Counted from the first letter of the stretch, positions 24,617 to 35,151 are shown. The stretch is DNA of 64,000 nucleotides from Gemmatimonadota bacterium (GCA_003223455.1 QHVE01000019.1:3247-67246), one strand, 5' to 3'. Made by a program: numbers and translations. The notes: a model not told the origin generated them from the sequence alone.

Positions 24617-25162
24617 CTACACGACGTCGGAGAACAGCTCTGCCAGCTCGACGTGCACGGACAGGCTGTCGTCCGGCGCGCTCCAGATCAGCGCGTCGTG
24701 CACGACGCGACCAGTACCGCTCCGCACGCACACCTCGATGCTGCGATCTAGCACGTCCACGAGCCATACCTCGCGCACGCCGAGTGCGAGATAGGCGTCG
24801 CGCTTGAACTCGCGGTCGTACACGCGCGACGAGCGGCTCACGATCTCGACCGCCAGCCAGTGCTCGGAGATCTCGGCCCACGGCGTTCCGGGCGCGAACC
24901 GCGGCGGCACGACGAGCAGATCGGGCTCGAGCTGGGTCAGGGGCGGCAACGTCACCACGCCGGGACTGAACAGCACGAGCCGGCGCGCGAGAATGTGAAA
25001 GGCGAAGAGCGCCGCAAGCCGAGCGGCTACTCCCTGGTGCGCCGACCCAGGCGGCGGTGTCACCAGCAGCGTGCCCGCCAGCACCTCGTACCGATTGCCG
25101 TCGTCCGGCAGCAGGTCGAGATCGACGACCGTGTACCGTGGAACCGTGAGCGCCATTCCCAT
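24617..25162 (-). CDS. Uma2-family (DUF820) PD-(D/E)xK nuclease-like protein
   Basis: A 181-aa protein. The Uma2 hallmarks are LEPDLLVV, LAVEIVSRSSRVYDREFKRD and YLALGVREVWLVD, which give the E-x-P-D ... E-I-x-S ... K restriction-endonuclease-like core. Uma2 proteins are very common in cyanobacteria and some Gram-negative phyla. Nuclease activity is assumed from fold, and the biological role is unclear. It starts MGMALTV at 25162; MALTV two codons in is an alternative. Confidence 0.85.
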   Translation of the reverse strand: MGMALTVPRYTVVDLDLLPDDGNRYEVLAGTLLVTPPPGSAHQGVAARLAALFAFHILARRLVLFSPGVVTLPPLTQLEPDLLVVPPRFAPGTPWAEISEHWLAVEIVSRSSRVYDREFKRDAYLALGVREVWLVDVLDRSIEVCVRSGTGRVVHDALIWSAPDDSLSVHVELAELFSDVV

Positions 25163-25358
25163 AGTCTATGATCCCTCGCTCGGCGTTGTCCACTCGGCAT
25201 CGACGCAACGCCGCGCTCCGCGCCGGGCTCGACGTGACCGAAATTGCGCGCGGAGGCGCGGGCGTGGGATCGACTGGGAGTGCACCGTCGGACGCAGCGT
25301 CGAATCCCAAGCCAGCACGATGGGCGCGATCACTGACGCTCTCGTCCGGGACTGCCCG

Positions 25359-25631
25359 TCAGCCGAGGAACCGACGCGCCACCTGCTCGAGCCGGTCGTC
25401 TCCCGCTGCTTCGGCCTCGGCGCGCATCGCTTCGACGAACTGGCGCAGCCGCGGCTCGCCCCAGAGATATCCAGTGGCGCGCTCGGCGAGCTGTGTCTCG
25501 CTGACGCGCGCCGCCTCGAGCAGTGCACGCGCGGCGGCACGGTCGAAGTCCGGATCGTCTCGCGGCGGCAGCGCGTAGTCGCGGCGGGGCATCTCCCCTT
25601 CCGCGTCGTCTCTCAGAAAGGCCTGCGACAT
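25359..25631 (-). CDS. Small acidic hypothetical protein
   Basis: A 90-aa protein starting MSQAFLRDDAEGEMPRRDYA. This N-terminus resembles the extension found on some GreA/GreB-like small proteins, but no Gre fold is visible. The rest is helical and charged (RALLEAARVSETQLAERATG, FVEAMRAEAEAAGDDRLEQV). It lies between the Uma2 gene and a lipoprotein gene, all on the same strand. Function unknown. Confidence 0.5.
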   Translation of the reverse strand: MSQAFLRDDAEGEMPRRDYALPPRDDPDFDRAAARALLEAARVSETQLAERATGYLWGEPRLRQFVEAMRAEAEAAGDDRLEQVARRFLG

Positions 25632-25676
25632 GGCTTCAGTCTATCATCGAGCGAAGTCCGCGTCGACGATCTCGAC

Positions 25677-26672
25677 CTACTTCTCCAGCGAGTCGCGCTG
25701 CCGCATCGCCATCGCGAACACCTCGTCGAGGGAGCCTCGGACGACGAGCATCTTGGTATTCAACGTCGCCTCCCCGCTCGGGGACAGCGCCCCTTCGGGA
25801 TCCACGTGCTGACAGGTGAGCTCCGGGTTGCTCCACACGTTGCCCGTGGTCCTGGTGAAGCTCGCCACGACCCAGTGACGGTCCCGTGAAAGCGTAGCGA
25901 TGAATGGCGCATCGACTGCCCGCGACTTGTTGTAATACGTGATCCCGCCACGATCTTCGACCCGCTGCGGCGGTACGGGCCAGGTGAAGGAGGCGAGGTA
26001 CCGCGCCGGCAGCCAGCGATCGAGAGGCATCGTCAGACGGGCCGGCGTTTCCGACGCGAGCAGATCGAACCCATCCGCGTGATGGACGTACGTGCGCTCC
26101 AATCGCTCGTCGTGAAGCTCTCCGGTGAGCCGAGGATCGAGCACAGCCAGGATCAGGTCGTACGCCCGATCGGACTGGTTCCTCGGCTTGAAGCGAAAGC
26201 GAACCCCGTCTTCCTCGAGGGTTGCGCGCGCCAGCATGTGAACGCCGCCTGGAAAGTCTCTCTCGTACTCCAGCGATCGCTCGGACCGTCGCCATTGCGG
26301 CCGCTCGCCGGACTGCCCCGGTCGAAACAGGTAGAGCTGACGCGCGTCGGTGGCCCCATGCTCCCGCACTGTGACATGCTCTGGAAAGAGGACCTCGATG
26401 GAGCGATCCGAGGTCGGATGACCCGGCAGCACGATCCGCAGCGCGGGTTGCGTGTTCTCCTCGTCCACCATGAGCTGCATGCCGGCGCGGTTGCGGACGA
26501 CGAGGTCCTGATGTCCGTCGGCCTTCGCGTCTCCGTTGCCTTCGAGGGCGGCGTGTCGCTCGAGAGCTCTCGCGACTTCGTCGAGCGGCGGCTCGGAAGC
26601 GCACGCCGATAGCAGCACGGTTCCCCAGAGCAGCGCTGCCAGCGCCACCGGTCCCACGCGATCAGTCGACAT
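25677..26672 (-). CDS. Lipoprotein of unknown function
   Basis: A 331-aa protein. Of two adjacent ATGs, the one at 26672 is preferred because GGAGG then sits 5 nt upstream. The signal MSTDRVGPVALAALLWGTVL ends in lipobox LLSAC. The body is beta-rich with many charged and aromatic residues (RSLEYERDFPGGVHMLARAT, RFKPRNQSDRAYDLILAVLD). No family recognised. It lies between a terminator-like hairpin and a small hypothetical gene. Confidence 0.65.
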   Translation of the reverse strand: MSTDRVGPVALAALLWGTVLLSACASEPPLDEVARALERHAALEGNGDAKADGHQDLVVRNRAGMQLMVDEENTQPALRIVLPGHPTSDRSIEVLFPEHVTVREHGATDARQLYLFRPGQSGERPQWRRSERSLEYERDFPGGVHMLARATLEEDGVRFRFKPRNQSDRAYDLILAVLDPRLTGELHDERLERTYVHHADGFDLLASETPARLTMPLDRWLPARYLASFTWPVPPQRVEDRGGITYYNKSRAVDAPFIATLSRDRHWVVASFTRTTGNVWSNPELTCQHVDPEGALSPSGEATLNTKMLVVRGSLDEVFAMAMRQRDSLEK

Positions 26673-26803
26673 CATGTCCTCCGAAGTACTCTGCCGGTTC
26701 ACAAGCCCGCAGCCCTCAGGCGAAACCATACTTTCGCAGCATTGCCGTCCCCTCCGCATATGGAGCACGACGAAAGATGGCGACAGTCATCGCCTCGATG
26801 CGA

Positions 26804-26835
26804 AAGAGGCGAGCCGCAATGTTGGCTCGCCTCTT
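26804..26835 (-). terminator. Hairpin terminator downstream of ilvE
   Basis: A perfect 12-bp stem (AAGAGGCGAGCC / GGCTCGCCTCTT) with an 8-nt loop lies 27 nt past the ilvE stop. On the minus strand it is followed only by a short T run (TTT). It probably ends the ilvD-B-N-C-E transcript and could also work weakly from the other side. Confidence 0.65.
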
Positions 26836-26861
26836 CGGAGCGACGTTCGGTTCGAGAGGAC

Positions 26862-27845
26862 TCAGGCAATCGGCGTCAACCACCCATACCGATCCTCCCG
26901 CACCCCCTTCACTGAATCAAAGAACGCCTTCTGCAACACTTCAGTGATCGGCCCCCGCTTCCCCGCACCCACCTGAATCCGATCCACCGACCGCACCGGT
27001 GTCACCTCCGCCGCAGTCCCGGTGAAGAAGATCTCGTCCGCCATGTACAACATCTCTCTTGGGATCCGCTCCTGCCGCACTTCATACCCGTGCTCCTTCG
27101 CCAGCACGACCAACGTGTCGCGCGTGATCCCGGGCAGGATCGATGACGCAGCCGGCGGCGTCACGATGACGCCGTCGCGAATCACGAAGATGTTCTCGCC
27201 GGAACCTTCCGACACGGTGCCCTCGACGTCGAGCGCGATCCCCTCGTGGTACCCGAGCCGCTCCGCTTCCATCGCGATGAGCTGCCCGGAGAGATAGTTG
27301 CCGCCGGCCTTCGCACCCTGCGGGATGGTGTTCGGCCCCGGACGGTTCCACGACGAGATGCCGACGTCCACGCCCGACTCCAGCGCGCCTTCGCCGAGGT
27401 ACGAGCCCCACTGCATCGCCATGATGAGCGTGTCGATCGGAATCTTGCTCCCGTTCACGCCGAGCGGCCCCGCGCCGCGGAACGCCAGCGGGCGCAGATA
27501 CGCGTCCTTGAACCCATTCTCGCGCACCACGAGCTTGCACGCCTCGATCAGCTCCTCGAGGTCGAGCATCTGCATCCGGTACACGCGACCCGAGTCGATG
27601 AACCGGCGCATGTGCTCCTTCGCGCGGAAGAGACACGGGCCCTTCGGCGTGTTATAGGCGCGCATCCCCTCGAACACCGAAGACCCATAGTGCAGCGCGT
27701 GCGTCGACACGTGCACCGTCGCCGATGCCCACGGCACGAGCTTCCCGTTCATCCAGATCACGTCGGCGGTCTTCTTCTTCTCGGGCACCTTCTCCGCTGC
27801 CGCGGCGGACCACCCGTGGGCCGGATCCTTCGCCGGCGCGGTCAT
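26862..27845 (-). CDS. ilvE: Branched-chain amino acid aminotransferase
   Basis: A 327-aa class IV PLP aminotransferase that transfers the amino group between glutamate and the 2-keto acids of Val, Leu and Ile. Visible motifs are VFEGMRAY, the PLP-lysine region [40 protein letters not shown] and [12 protein letters not shown]. The ATG at 27845 overlaps the ilvC stop (ATGA). It is the last gene of the ilv operon, followed by a hairpin at 26804-26835. Confidence 0.95.
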   Translation of the reverse strand: MTAPAKDPAHGWSAAAAEKVPEKKKTADVIWMNGKLVPWASATVHVSTHALHYGSSVFEGMRAYNTPKGPCLFRAKEHMRRFIDSGRVYRMQMLDLEELIEACKLVVRENGFKDAYLRPLAFRGAGPLGVNGSKIPIDTLIMAMQWGSYLGEGALESGVDVGISSWNRPGPNTIPQGAKAGGNYLSGQLIAMEAERLGYHEGIALDVEGTVSEGSGENIFVIRDGVIVTPPAASSILPGITRDTLVVLAKEHGYEVRQERIPREMLYMADEIFFTGTAAEVTPVRSVDRIQVGAGKRGPITEVLQKAFFDSVKGVREDRYGWLTPIA

Positions 27846-28927
27846 CGGGCCGCTCCCGCCAGCGGCACTTCCTTCTCGCCCTTTTTCGCCGCCGCACCAG
27901 CCTGCGCGCCGCGCAGACCGGGGAGCACTTCCTTCGCGTCGAGGAACGGCATCATCCGCCGCATCTCGCGGCCGACGGTCTCGATCTGGAGATCGCTCTC
28001 CGCCGCGCGACGCTTCGAGAACCACGGACGCCCGTTTCTGTTCTCGGCGATCCAGTTCTTCGCGAACGTGCCGTCCTTCACCTCGTCGAGCAGCTTCTGC
28101 ATGGCCTTCTTGGTCTCCTCGGTCACGATCCGGTCGCCGGCGATGTAGTCGCCGTACTCCGCGGTGTCGCTGACGGAGTGACGCATGTAATTCATCCCGC
28201 CGCGGTACATCAGATCGACGATGAGCTTGAGCTCGTGCAGGCACTCGAAGTACGCGATCTCCGGCTGATAGCCGTTCTTCACCAAGGTCTCGAAGCCGGC
28301 TTTCACCAGCGCGCTCGCGCCGCCGCACAGCACGGCCTGCTCGCCGAACAGGTCGGTCTCGGTCTCCTCGGCGAACGTCGTCTGCAGCACGCCGGCGCGC
28401 GTGCACCCGATCCCCTTCGCGTACGCGAGCGCGTCGGCGAGCGCATGGCCCGACTTGTCCTGATGTACGGCGACGAGCCCCGGCACGCCGGCGCCCTCGG
28501 TGAACACCTCGCGCACGCGATGGCCCGGCGCCTTCGGCGCCACCATGATGACGTCGACGTCCTTGTCGCTCGGGTCGATCTCGCCGAAGCGGATGTTGAA
28601 CCCGTGCGCGAACAACAGTGTCTTGCCCTTGGACAGATAAGGAGCGATGGACTCGTCGTACACCTGCTTCTGCGTGTGGTCCGGCGTCAGGATGACGATG
28701 AAGTCGGCTTCCTTCGCCGCCTCCGCAGGCGTCAGCACGCGCAGCCCTTCCTTCTCGGCGACGGCGCGGCTCTTCGAGCCCTCGGGGAGACCGATGCGGA
28801 CGTCCACACCGGAGTCGCGCAGACTCAGTGCGTGCGCATGGCCCTGAGAGCCGTAGCCAATGATCGCGACGCGGCGGCCGGCGAGGCGTGAGAGGTCGGC
28901 GTCGGCGTCGTAGTAGAGCGTGGTCAT
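27842..28927 (-). CDS. ilvC: Ketol-acid reductoisomerase
   Basis: A 361-aa class I (short) enzyme that isomerises and reduces acetolactate or acetohydroxybutyrate with NADPH and Mg2+. The Rossmann motif is [17 protein letters not shown], followed by [13 protein letters not shown], where the two Ser usually bind the NADPH phosphate. The metal and substrate site includes [30 protein letters not shown] and SDTAEYGDY. It has a Lys/Ala-rich C-terminal tail beyond the usual end. ATGA overlaps occur at both ends, with ilvN and ilvE. Confidence 0.97.
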   Translation of the reverse strand: MTTLYYDADADLSRLAGRRVAIIGYGSQGHAHALSLRDSGVDVRIGLPEGSKSRAVAEKEGLRVLTPAEAAKEADFIVILTPDHTQKQVYDESIAPYLSKGKTLLFAHGFNIRFGEIDPSDKDVDVIMVAPKAPGHRVREVFTEGAGVPGLVAVHQDKSGHALADALAYAKGIGCTRAGVLQTTFAEETETDLFGEQAVLCGGASALVKAGFETLVKNGYQPEIAYFECLHELKLIVDLMYRGGMNYMRHSVSDTAEYGDYIAGDRIVTEETKKAMQKLLDEVKDGTFAKNWIAENRNGRPWFSKRRAAESDLQIETVGREMRRMMPFLDAKEVLPGLRGAQAGAAAKKGEKEVPLAGAAR

Positions 28928-29547
28928 CGGGCAGACTCCTGAGGGGTGAGTGCTGAGCTGTTGAGAGAATGAGAGCCGGCGCTCTGTGGCTGCGCGCCGG
29001 CGTGATGATCGTCGGTGATCGAATCGGGATCCGACTCGCGGATCACGATCGGCCCGGTGCGGGCCAACTGCTTCAGGTCGAACTTGCGCACGGCCTCGAC
29101 GAAGGCGTCCACCTTCGACGGGCTCGAGGTGATCTCGAGCAACAGCCTCGAGTGCGCACGGTCGGTGATTCGCGCCCCGGTCTCGCTGGCTACTCGCTCG
29201 ACCTCGGCGACGTTGCCGTCCTCTTCCACCACCGCCAACGCAGTCTCGCGCACGAGCGCGTCGCCGCGCCCGATCTCGGCCACGCTCACGACGTCGACGA
29301 GACGCGTGAGCTGCTGGAGCACCTGGTGCACGTCCACGGCCTCGACGACGAGCACCATCCGGCTCGTCCCCGGCCGCTCGCTCGCGCCGACGACGAGGCT
29401 CGCCACGTTCCAGTCGCGCCGCCGGATCAGCCCGACGGCGCGGTACAGCGCGCCGGGCCGGTCGTGCAGCTGCACTACTATGGTATGCTTCCGCGGCGCG
29501 GGTCTGACGCGGACGATCGGCGCGGCCAGTGGGGTGGTCTCGGTCAT
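28924..29547 (-). CDS. ilvN: Acetolactate synthase small (regulatory) subunit
   Basis: A 207-aa protein with an N-terminal ACT domain ([32 protein letters not shown]) and the C-terminal ALS-small domain ([20 protein letters not shown]). It binds Val and confers feedback control on IlvB in characterised homologues. The last 30 residues are low-complexity (Ser, Asp, His) and may be an extension over intergenic-like sequence. ATGA overlaps link it with ilvB upstream and ilvC downstream. Confidence 0.93.
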   Translation of the reverse strand: MTETTPLAAPIVRVRPAPRKHTIVVQLHDRPGALYRAVGLIRRRDWNVASLVVGASERPGTSRMVLVVEAVDVHQVLQQLTRLVDVVSVAEIGRGDALVRETALAVVEEDGNVAEVERVASETGARITDRAHSRLLLEITSSPSKVDAFVEAVRKFDLKQLARTGPIVIRESDPDSITDDHHAGAQPQSAGSHSLNSSALTPQESAR

Positions 29548-31391
29548 CGCTTGCTCGCCCCCGCGCCGGCGGGCTCGTGGTGCTCCGCTCTCGTGGTCGG
29601 GTCGACGAGCATGTCGCCGATGCTCTGACCCTGCGGCACGATCGGGAACACGTTGGCCTCGCGCTCGACGCGGAAGTCGATCACGACGACGCCTGGCGTG
29701 TCCCACGCGTCGTCGATCGCGCGCTCGGCTTCCTCGTTCGTCTCGACGGTGATGCCGCGCACGCCGTACGCTTCGGCGAGCTTCGCGAAGTCCGGCCCGC
29801 TCAGCGGCGTGCCGCTGTAGCGCTTTCCCTCGAACAGCTGCTGCCACTGCCGCACCATGCCGAGGTAGCCGTTGTTCATGATCGCGATCTTGACGTTGGT
29901 CAGCCCTTCCTGCGCCATCGTCGCGATCTCCTGGTTCGTCATCTGGAATCCGCCGTCGCCGACGATCACCCAGATCGTCTCGTCCGGACACGCGACCGCG
30001 GCGCCGAGCGCTGCGGGCACCGCGAAGCCCATCGTGCCCGAGCCGCCGGAGGTCAGGTGCGAGCGCGGCCGGCGCCAGTCGAGCAACTGCGCCGCCCACA
30101 TCTGATGCTGGCCGACGTCGGTGACGATGCGGCAGGGCCCGCGCTGCTGGCGCGCCGCGTTGAGCAGCGCACACACGTCGTGCGGCTGGAGCGTCGGCGT
30201 GTCGGGACGACGGCGGTACGCCTGTCGCGGCTCGTACTTCGCGCGCAGCTCGTGCACCTCGTCGATCCACCGCTTCAGCGTCGCGTTCTTCGACTCGTCG
30301 CGCGGTTCCACGGCGGCATTCAATGCGCTCAGTGCGGCCTTGGCGTCGCCGACGATGCCGACCGTCACCTGAACGAGCTTTCCGATCTCGCTCGGGTCCA
30401 CGTCGACGTGGATGATCTTGGCGTGCGGCGCGAACGTCGCCGCCTTGCCGGTGACGCGATCGTCGAACCGGCTCCCGACATTCAACAGCACGTCGCACCG
30501 CTGGATGGCGCGATTGACGTGCACCCAGCCGTGCATCCCCGGCATGCCGAGCGACAGCGGATGCTCCTGCGGGAACGCGCCGAGCCCGTGCAGCGTCGTG
30601 ATCACGGGGATCCCCGTCTTCTCGGCGAACGCGATCAGCTCGGCGCTGGCGCCGGATTGGATGATCCCGTTGCCGACGAGGAGCAGTGGACGCTCGGCCT
30701 GCGCGAGCAGCTCGATCGCCGCGCGCACCGGCGCCGGATCGATCGCCGCGACGCGATGGTCGACGTAGCCCTCGAGGTCGAGCTCGACGTCCCAGTTCGG
30801 CACCACGCTCGCCTGCTGCGCGTCCTTCGTCACGTCGATCACGACGGGACCCGGCCGTCCGGTGGACGCGATGTAGAACGCCTCGGCGACGACGCGCGGG
30901 ATGTCCGACGCGTTGCGCACGAGGAAGCTGTGCTTCGTGATCGGGACGGTGATCCCGATGATGTCCGTCTCCTGGAACGCGTCGGTGCCGAGCAGCGCGC
31001 TCGGGACCTGCCCGGTGAGTGCGACGAGTGGGGTGCTGTCCATCCACGCGTCGGCGATCGGCGTGACGAGGTTCGTCGCGCCCGGTCCGCTCGTCGCGAC
31101 GCACACACCGACGCGCCCCGTCGCGCGCGCGTACCCCTCGGCCGCGTGACCCGCCCCCTGCTCGTGGCGGCAGAGCACGTGGTGGAGCTGGTCGGCGTAC
31201 TCGGGGAGAGCGTGGTAGAACGGCATGATCGCGCCGCCCGGGATGCCGAACAGGGTGTCCGCTCCCTGGCGGATGAGCGCTTCGCAGAGGATCTGGGCGC
31301 CGGTGCGCGCTTCGCTGGTGCGCGGGTGCGCTGGTGCGGGCTGCGCCGAGGCGTCCGCGGACGGCGCCTGCGGTGATTGAGAGGTCGTCAT
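29544..31391 (-). CDS. ilvB: Acetolactate synthase large (catalytic) subunit
   Basis: A 615-aa ThDP/FAD enzyme, the first common step of Val/Leu/Ile synthesis. The motifs are [15 protein letters not shown], the catalytic Glu in [29 protein letters not shown] and the ThDP motif [20 protein letters not shown] ending in [12 protein letters not shown]. The N-terminal 30 residues are Ala/Pro/Ser-rich. The start at 31391 (MTTSQSPQ) is 76 nt after ilvD. Its stop overlaps the ilvN start. Confidence 0.96.
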   Translation of the reverse strand: MTTSQSPQAPSADASAQPAPAHPRTSEARTGAQILCEALIRQGADTLFGIPGGAIMPFYHALPEYADQLHHVLCRHEQGAGHAAEGYARATGRVGVCVATSGPGATNLVTPIADAWMDSTPLVALTGQVPSALLGTDAFQETDIIGITVPITKHSFLVRNASDIPRVVAEAFYIASTGRPGPVVIDVTKDAQQASVVPNWDVELDLEGYVDHRVAAIDPAPVRAAIELLAQAERPLLLVGNGIIQSGASAELIAFAEKTGIPVITTLHGLGAFPQEHPLSLGMPGMHGWVHVNRAIQRCDVLLNVGSRFDDRVTGKAATFAPHAKIIHVDVDPSEIGKLVQVTVGIVGDAKAALSALNAAVEPRDESKNATLKRWIDEVHELRAKYEPRQAYRRRPDTPTLQPHDVCALLNAARQQRGPCRIVTDVGQHQMWAAQLLDWRRPRSHLTSGGSGTMGFAVPAALGAAVACPDETIWVIVGDGGFQMTNQEIATMAQEGLTNVKIAIMNNGYLGMVRQWQQLFEGKRYSGTPLSGPDFAKLAEAYGVRGITVETNEEAERAIDDAWDTPGVVVIDFRVEREANVFPIVPQGQSIGDMLVDPTTRAEHHEPAGAGASKR

Positions 31392-31466
31392 CGCCCGGTC
31401 TCCTGCGGTTGCGCACTCGCGCACCCGCGCATTGGCGCACCTGCGTCGGTTGCTTCCGTACTCATC

Positions 31467-33287
31467 TCATCCTCCTGTCGCCAGGACTGCTTCCTGTCGC
31501 GCGTCCTCGCGCGATGCGCCGTCCGGCGCCGTGTGCTTGCCGTTGCCGGCGTGCGATGCGGGGATCGACGTCGGCTTCTGGTAGCTCGCCACCGGAACTG
31601 CAGGCACCCCAAGGATGGCGCCCGTGTGCGCGCTCGTGACGAGCTGCGCGTAGCGGGCGAGCCAGCCCTTCGTGAACTTCGGCGCCGGTGCTTGCCAGTT
31701 GGCACGGCGAGCTTCCAGCTCGCCGGCCTCGACTTCGACGTCCAGCTTTCTCGCCGCGAGATCGATCGCGATGATGTCGCCCTCATGGAGCAGGCCGATC
31801 GGCCCGCCCTCCGCCGCTTCCGGCGAGACGTGGCCGATGCACAGTCCGCGCGTACCGCCGGAGAAGCGGCCGTCGGTGATCAGTGCGACGCTTTCGCCGA
31901 TCGGCATCCCCTTGAGCAGCGACGTGAGCGACAGCATCTCGCGCATCCCGGGTCCACCGCGCGGCCCCTCGTTGCGCACGATGACGACGTCGCCCGACTT
32001 GATGTCGCCGCGCATTGCCGCTTCCGTCGCCGATTCCTCGCTGTCGAACACGCGCGCCGGTCCACGGAATGTCATCTCGTGCTGCGACACTGCACCGACC
32101 TTGATCACTCCGCCGAGCGGGGCGAGAGAGCCGAACAGCACGCACAGCGCGCCGCGCTCCGAGTGCGGATTCTCGATCGGGCGGATGCAGTCGGGGTTCG
32201 TGTTCTCGACGCCCTTCAACTGCTCGCCGAGCGTCATTCCGCTCACCATCGGCGCATCCAGGTCGAGAATGCCCGGCTTCTTGGCCAATTCCGCCAGGAT
32301 CGCCGGGATCCCGCCAGCGGCGCCGACGTCCTGCATGTGCCACTGTCGGTTGCCGTCGTACGCCGGCGAGATCTTCGCCAGGTGTGGCGTGCGCTCGGCC
32401 ACTTCATTGAATCGGGCCAGCGGATAGTCCACCTCGGCCTCGTTGGCGAGGGCGAGCACGTGGAGCACCGTGTTGGTCGAGCCGCCCATCGCGACGTCGA
32501 GCGCGACGGCGTTGTCGATCGAGCGCGCGGTGACGATGTCGCGGAACGTCGTCCCCGCCTTCACCAGCTCGAGCAGTCGCCGAGCGGCGCGCTTCGCCAG
32601 CTCGTGGCGTTCGGGGGAGGTGGCGAGGATCGAGCCGTTCCCGGGGAGCGCGAGGCCGATCGCCTCGCACAGGCAGTTCATCGAGTTGGCGGTGAACATC
32701 CCGGAGCAGGAGCCACACGTCGGACACGACTGCTGCTCGAGCTCCAACAAGCGCTCGTCGGTGATCTGACCGGAGGCGCGCTGGCCCACGCCCTCGAACA
32801 CGGAGATCAGGTCGAGCGACTTGCCGGTGCGGGCGTCGCGTCCCGCCTCCATCGGCCCGCCGGAGACGAAGATGGTCGGCACGTTGGCGCGCGCGGCGCC
32901 CATGAGCATGCCGGGGACGATCTTGTCGCAGTTCGGGATGCAGATCAGCGCGTCGAAGCAGTGGGCGCGCACCATCGTCTCCACCGAGTCGGCAATGATC
33001 TCGCGCGACGGGAGGGAGAAGTGCATCCCCTCGTGCCCCATGACGATCCCGTCGTCGACGCCGATCGTGTTGAACTCGAACGGAATGCCGCCGGCTTCTC
33101 TGATCGCTTCCTTCACCACCTTTCCGAACGCCTGGAGGTGGACGTGGCCCGGGATGATGTCGACGTACGAGTTGCAGACGGCGACGAACGGCCGGTCCCA
33201 CTCGCCGTCCTTGACCTGGCCGGTGGCGCGGAGGAGGCTCCGGTGGGGCGCACGCTCGATGCCGCGTTTGATCGTGTCCGAACGCAT
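31467..33287 (-). CDS. ilvD: Dihydroxy-acid dehydratase
   Basis: A 606-aa iron-sulfur dehydratase making the 2-keto acids of Val and Ile. Conserved cysteine regions are [26 protein letters not shown] and [20 protein letters not shown], with [15 protein letters not shown] near the C-terminus. The start at 33287 ([20 protein letters not shown]) matches family length, but no purine-rich ribosome site precedes it; the upstream bases are pyrimidine-rich and lie just after the attenuator T-tract. It is the first structural gene of the operon, controlled by the leader peptide/attenuator at 33313-33507. Confidence 0.95.
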   Translation of the reverse strand: MRSDTIKRGIERAPHRSLLRATGQVKDGEWDRPFVAVCNSYVDIIPGHVHLQAFGKVVKEAIREAGGIPFEFNTIGVDDGIVMGHEGMHFSLPSREIIADSVETMVRAHCFDALICIPNCDKIVPGMLMGAARANVPTIFVSGGPMEAGRDARTGKSLDLISVFEGVGQRASGQITDERLLELEQQSCPTCGSCSGMFTANSMNCLCEAIGLALPGNGSILATSPERHELAKRAARRLLELVKAGTTFRDIVTARSIDNAVALDVAMGGSTNTVLHVLALANEAEVDYPLARFNEVAERTPHLAKISPAYDGNRQWHMQDVGAAGGIPAILAELAKKPGILDLDAPMVSGMTLGEQLKGVENTNPDCIRPIENPHSERGALCVLFGSLAPLGGVIKVGAVSQHEMTFRGPARVFDSEESATEAAMRGDIKSGDVVIVRNEGPRGGPGMREMLSLTSLLKGMPIGESVALITDGRFSGGTRGLCIGHVSPEAAEGGPIGLLHEGDIIAIDLAARKLDVEVEAGELEARRANWQAPAPKFTKGWLARYAQLVTSAHTGAILGVPAVPVASYQKPTSIPASHAGNGKHTAPDGASREDARQEAVLATGG

Positions 33288-33312
33288 GACGTCAGAGGAG
33301 AGAGTGGAGACG

Positions 33313-33342
33313 AAAAAGGCCCGTCCTCGAGAGGGACGGGCC
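33313..33342 (-). terminator. ilv attenuator hairpin
   Basis: On the minus strand a 9-bp GC-rich stem (GGCCCGTCC / GGACGGGCC, 7-nt loop) is followed directly by TTTTT, 26 nt before the ilvD ATG. It lies 70 nt beyond the stop of the leader ORF. A terminator inside the 5' leader after a Val/Leu/Ile-rich peptide is the classic layout for transcription attenuation. Confidence 0.85.
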
Positions 33343-33411
33343 GCGCGGCTTGATCCAGAAGCTCGCGTCCCCTCCCCGTGGTATCGGGGCGAGAGGTCGC
33401 GGAGTGTGCTG

Positions 33412-33507
33412 CTACGCCGGCTGTCCCTCTCGCACGCCAATAAGCCCCGTAAGCGATACGAGGGCTACGACGATGAGACCGAGAAGGGCAACGGTGGTCT
33501 GGATCAC
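33412..33507 (-). CDS. ilvL: ilv operon leader peptide (attenuation)
   Basis: A 31-codon ORF from GTG at 33507 to TAG at 33412. The core reads [17 protein letters not shown], so 16 of 31 residues are Val, Leu or Ile. It lies about 45 nt downstream of the predicted transcription start and ahead of the attenuator hairpin at 33313-33342. Ribosome stalling on these codons when branched-chain aminoacyl-tRNA is scarce would favour an antiterminator and expression of ilvDBNCE. The ribosome site is weak. The assignment rests on position and composition. Confidence 0.75.
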   Translation of the reverse strand: MIQTTVALLGLIVVALVSLTGLIGVREGQPA

Positions 33508-33559
33508 GATTGCTGGCGGATGAGTCCGGGGGTCGATCGGGGGTCCGGACGGTCCATCT

Positions 33560-33589
33560 ACTATAGGGCTGGCCCAGGGCGCTTCGCAA
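33560..33589 (-). promoter_or_regulatory. Promoter of the ilv operon
   Basis: The minus strand reads TTGCGA (33584-33589), an 18-bp spacer and TATAGT (33560-33565), which puts the start near 33553, 45 nt before the leader-peptide GTG. Good match to a sigma-70-type promoter. Confidence 0.55.
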
Positions 33590-33719
33590 GTGCGCGTTGT
33601 GGCTTGGGTTGGGCTACCCTGCCCTCAAGGGGGTCAGAGCCCTTGATGCTCGCCCCTTTCGTTGGTGGCTCGAGTCGCGCCTATGTGACTCCCGCCGAGC
33701 CGGTCTGGTCCGAAGCAGC

Positions 33720-35015
33720 ATGACGCGAAGATTCCACCGGGCTCTGCTCTGCGTCGTGCTGCCATGCTCGGCCGCTGCGCAGCGAAGTGGAACCTCCCTC
33801 TTCCCCGCGGCCGACTCGGTGGAGGTGCTCGTCACCCGAATCGAGGTCCGGATACGCTTCGCCCCCGACACCGCGAGCAGCTGGGGATGGCCCGCGAGCA
33901 CGGATACCATCCAGCGATTGCGCTACGCGTGGAGCGCGACGATCGAAGGGACCGACGGACCGCGGTCGTTCGATCTCGCCGTCAAGGCGAAGGACACGCT
34001 CGCCTCGACGTTTCCATCGCTGTCCAGCCTCGTACGCGGGGGCACCACGGAGCTGTGTCAGCCGGGCATGATGGTGCGTTGCTTTCCCGCCACCGTTTCG
34101 GCTTCGGTCGAGGATCGCCGCGTCGTGCTTCGCTATCGCGACAGTGCGGAGATCGCGCGGATCTTCGGGCTTCGCCCGGCGTCGGCCATGATCATGACAT
34201 TCACGCCGCGGGGCTCGAGCACGCCGACGATTGATTCTGCGCCGGTGCGATATCTGGAGCCCGCTCTGTCTCCACTGGCTTCGGCGAGTCAGGTCGAGGC
34301 CGAGCAGGCGCGCCGCGCGTACGACGCTTCCGTCAACAGGATGTATCGCTACCTCTCCGGTGCGTCATGGGTCGAGGAAGGCGACTCGACACAGTTCGGC
34401 ATCGAGGAAACGCACTGTCTGGAAGACGTCTGCGCGCCTTATCACGCGCCGCGCGATCAGCCGCGAACGTGGGGAACGTGGTCGTCGAGCGATACCACGG
34501 TCGCCCGCCTGCACCGGACGACGGGGAAGATCACCGATTGGCGGTTGTCGTCGGACACCGCGCGCGTGATGACGCTCGTCGCCTTGAAGCCGGGGAGAAT
34601 CACGGTGCGCGCATCTGGCGTGCACGACGCGGCCGATCTGGAACCGAGCCGCATCCGGCTCGACAGCATCGTGACGGGGGAGGTCCTCGTGACGCCGCGG
34701 GTCGGCCGATTGGCGATCTCACCGCGACCGACGACGATGCGTACGGGTGAGCGTCGATCGTTCAGCGTGCGCGTGGTCGATCGCGCGGGACGGGCGATCG
34801 AAGGAACGCCAGTCGAGCTGAGGTGGGGCAGCGGGGCAACCGATGGAGAGTCGCCAAGGACGAGGACGCGCAGGAACTTCGCTCAGGAATCGCGGCCCGC
34901 GATCGCGCCGGTCGACTTGGGATTCGACAAGCCGGGCCGCTACGAGATCGTCGCCGTGCTCGGCACGCACGCCGACACCGTGAACGTCGACGTGGTGGAC
35001 GCGCCGAAGCGCTAG
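33720..35015 (+). CDS. Secreted protein with Ig-like (Big_2-type) region
   Basis: A 431-aa protein. The ATG at 33720 gives a signal (MTRRFHRALLCVVLPCSAAA, cleavage near AAAQR); the longer frame upstream has no plausible signal. The N-terminal 200 residues are an unrecognised beta-rich domain. Residues about 260-345 look like a bacterial Ig-like domain (SSDTTVARLHRTTGKITDWR, VALKPGRITVRASGVHD), followed by a second beta region (FSVRVVDRAGRAIEGTPVEL). Similar Ig-bearing secreted proteins are common in this type of genome; the ligand is unknown. Confidence 0.7.
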   Translation: MTRRFHRALLCVVLPCSAAAQRSGTSLFPAADSVEVLVTRIEVRIRFAPDTASSWGWPASTDTIQRLRYAWSATIEGTDGPRSFDLAVKAKDTLASTFPSLSSLVRGGTTELCQPGMMVRCFPATVSASVEDRRVVLRYRDSAEIARIFGLRPASAMIMTFTPRGSSTPTIDSAPVRYLEPALSPLASASQVEAEQARRAYDASVNRMYRYLSGASWVEEGDSTQFGIEETHCLEDVCAPYHAPRDQPRTWGTWSSSDTTVARLHRTTGKITDWRLSSDTARVMTLVALKPGRITVRASGVHDAADLEPSRIRLDSIVTGEVLVTPRVGRLAISPRPTTMRTGERRSFSVRVVDRAGRAIEGTPVELRWGSGATDGESPRTRTRRNFAQESRPAIAPVDLGFDKPGRYEIVAVLGTHADTVNVDVVDAPKR

Positions 35016-35022
35016 CTCGCGC

Positions 35023-35151
35023 TCACAGATCCGCGCAGCTCTTCACGATCGACCCGCAGCGCCTGCACAGGAGCTTGCAGTTCCTCCACCACAGTTCGGT
35101 GGAACCGCAGACGTCGCAGGTCTCCTGCTCCGGCTCGCTCGGCGCGCTCAT
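35023..35151 (-). CDS. 42-aa zinc-ribbon protein
   Basis: Starts MSAPSEPEQETCDVCGSTEL at 35151. It carries CDVC and CRRCG with extra Cys (NCKLLC, KSC), enough for one structural zinc site. A longer frame extending upstream is the shadow of the ppc gene. It is transcribed divergently from ppc with start codons about 145 bp apart. Its function is unknown; such miniature ribbons may be nucleic-acid or protein-binding. Confidence 0.65.
   Translation of the reverse strand: MSAPSEPEQETCDVCGSTELWWRNCKLLCRRCGSIVKSCADL

Noticed and set aside
24617-25631. Uma2 gene plus small acidic protein as a toxin-antitoxin or defence pair
   Set aside because: About 200 bp apart, no overlap, no known antitoxin motif; adjacency alone is weak.
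31392-31466. GCGCAC-rich repeats between ilvD and ilvB as a CRISPR-like or tandem array
   Set aside because: Units are irregular and short; consistent with GC-rich spacer sequence.
33597-33719. Upstream extension of the Ig-like protein to 33597
   Set aside because: Lies over the ilv promoter region and would hide the signal peptide that begins at 33720.
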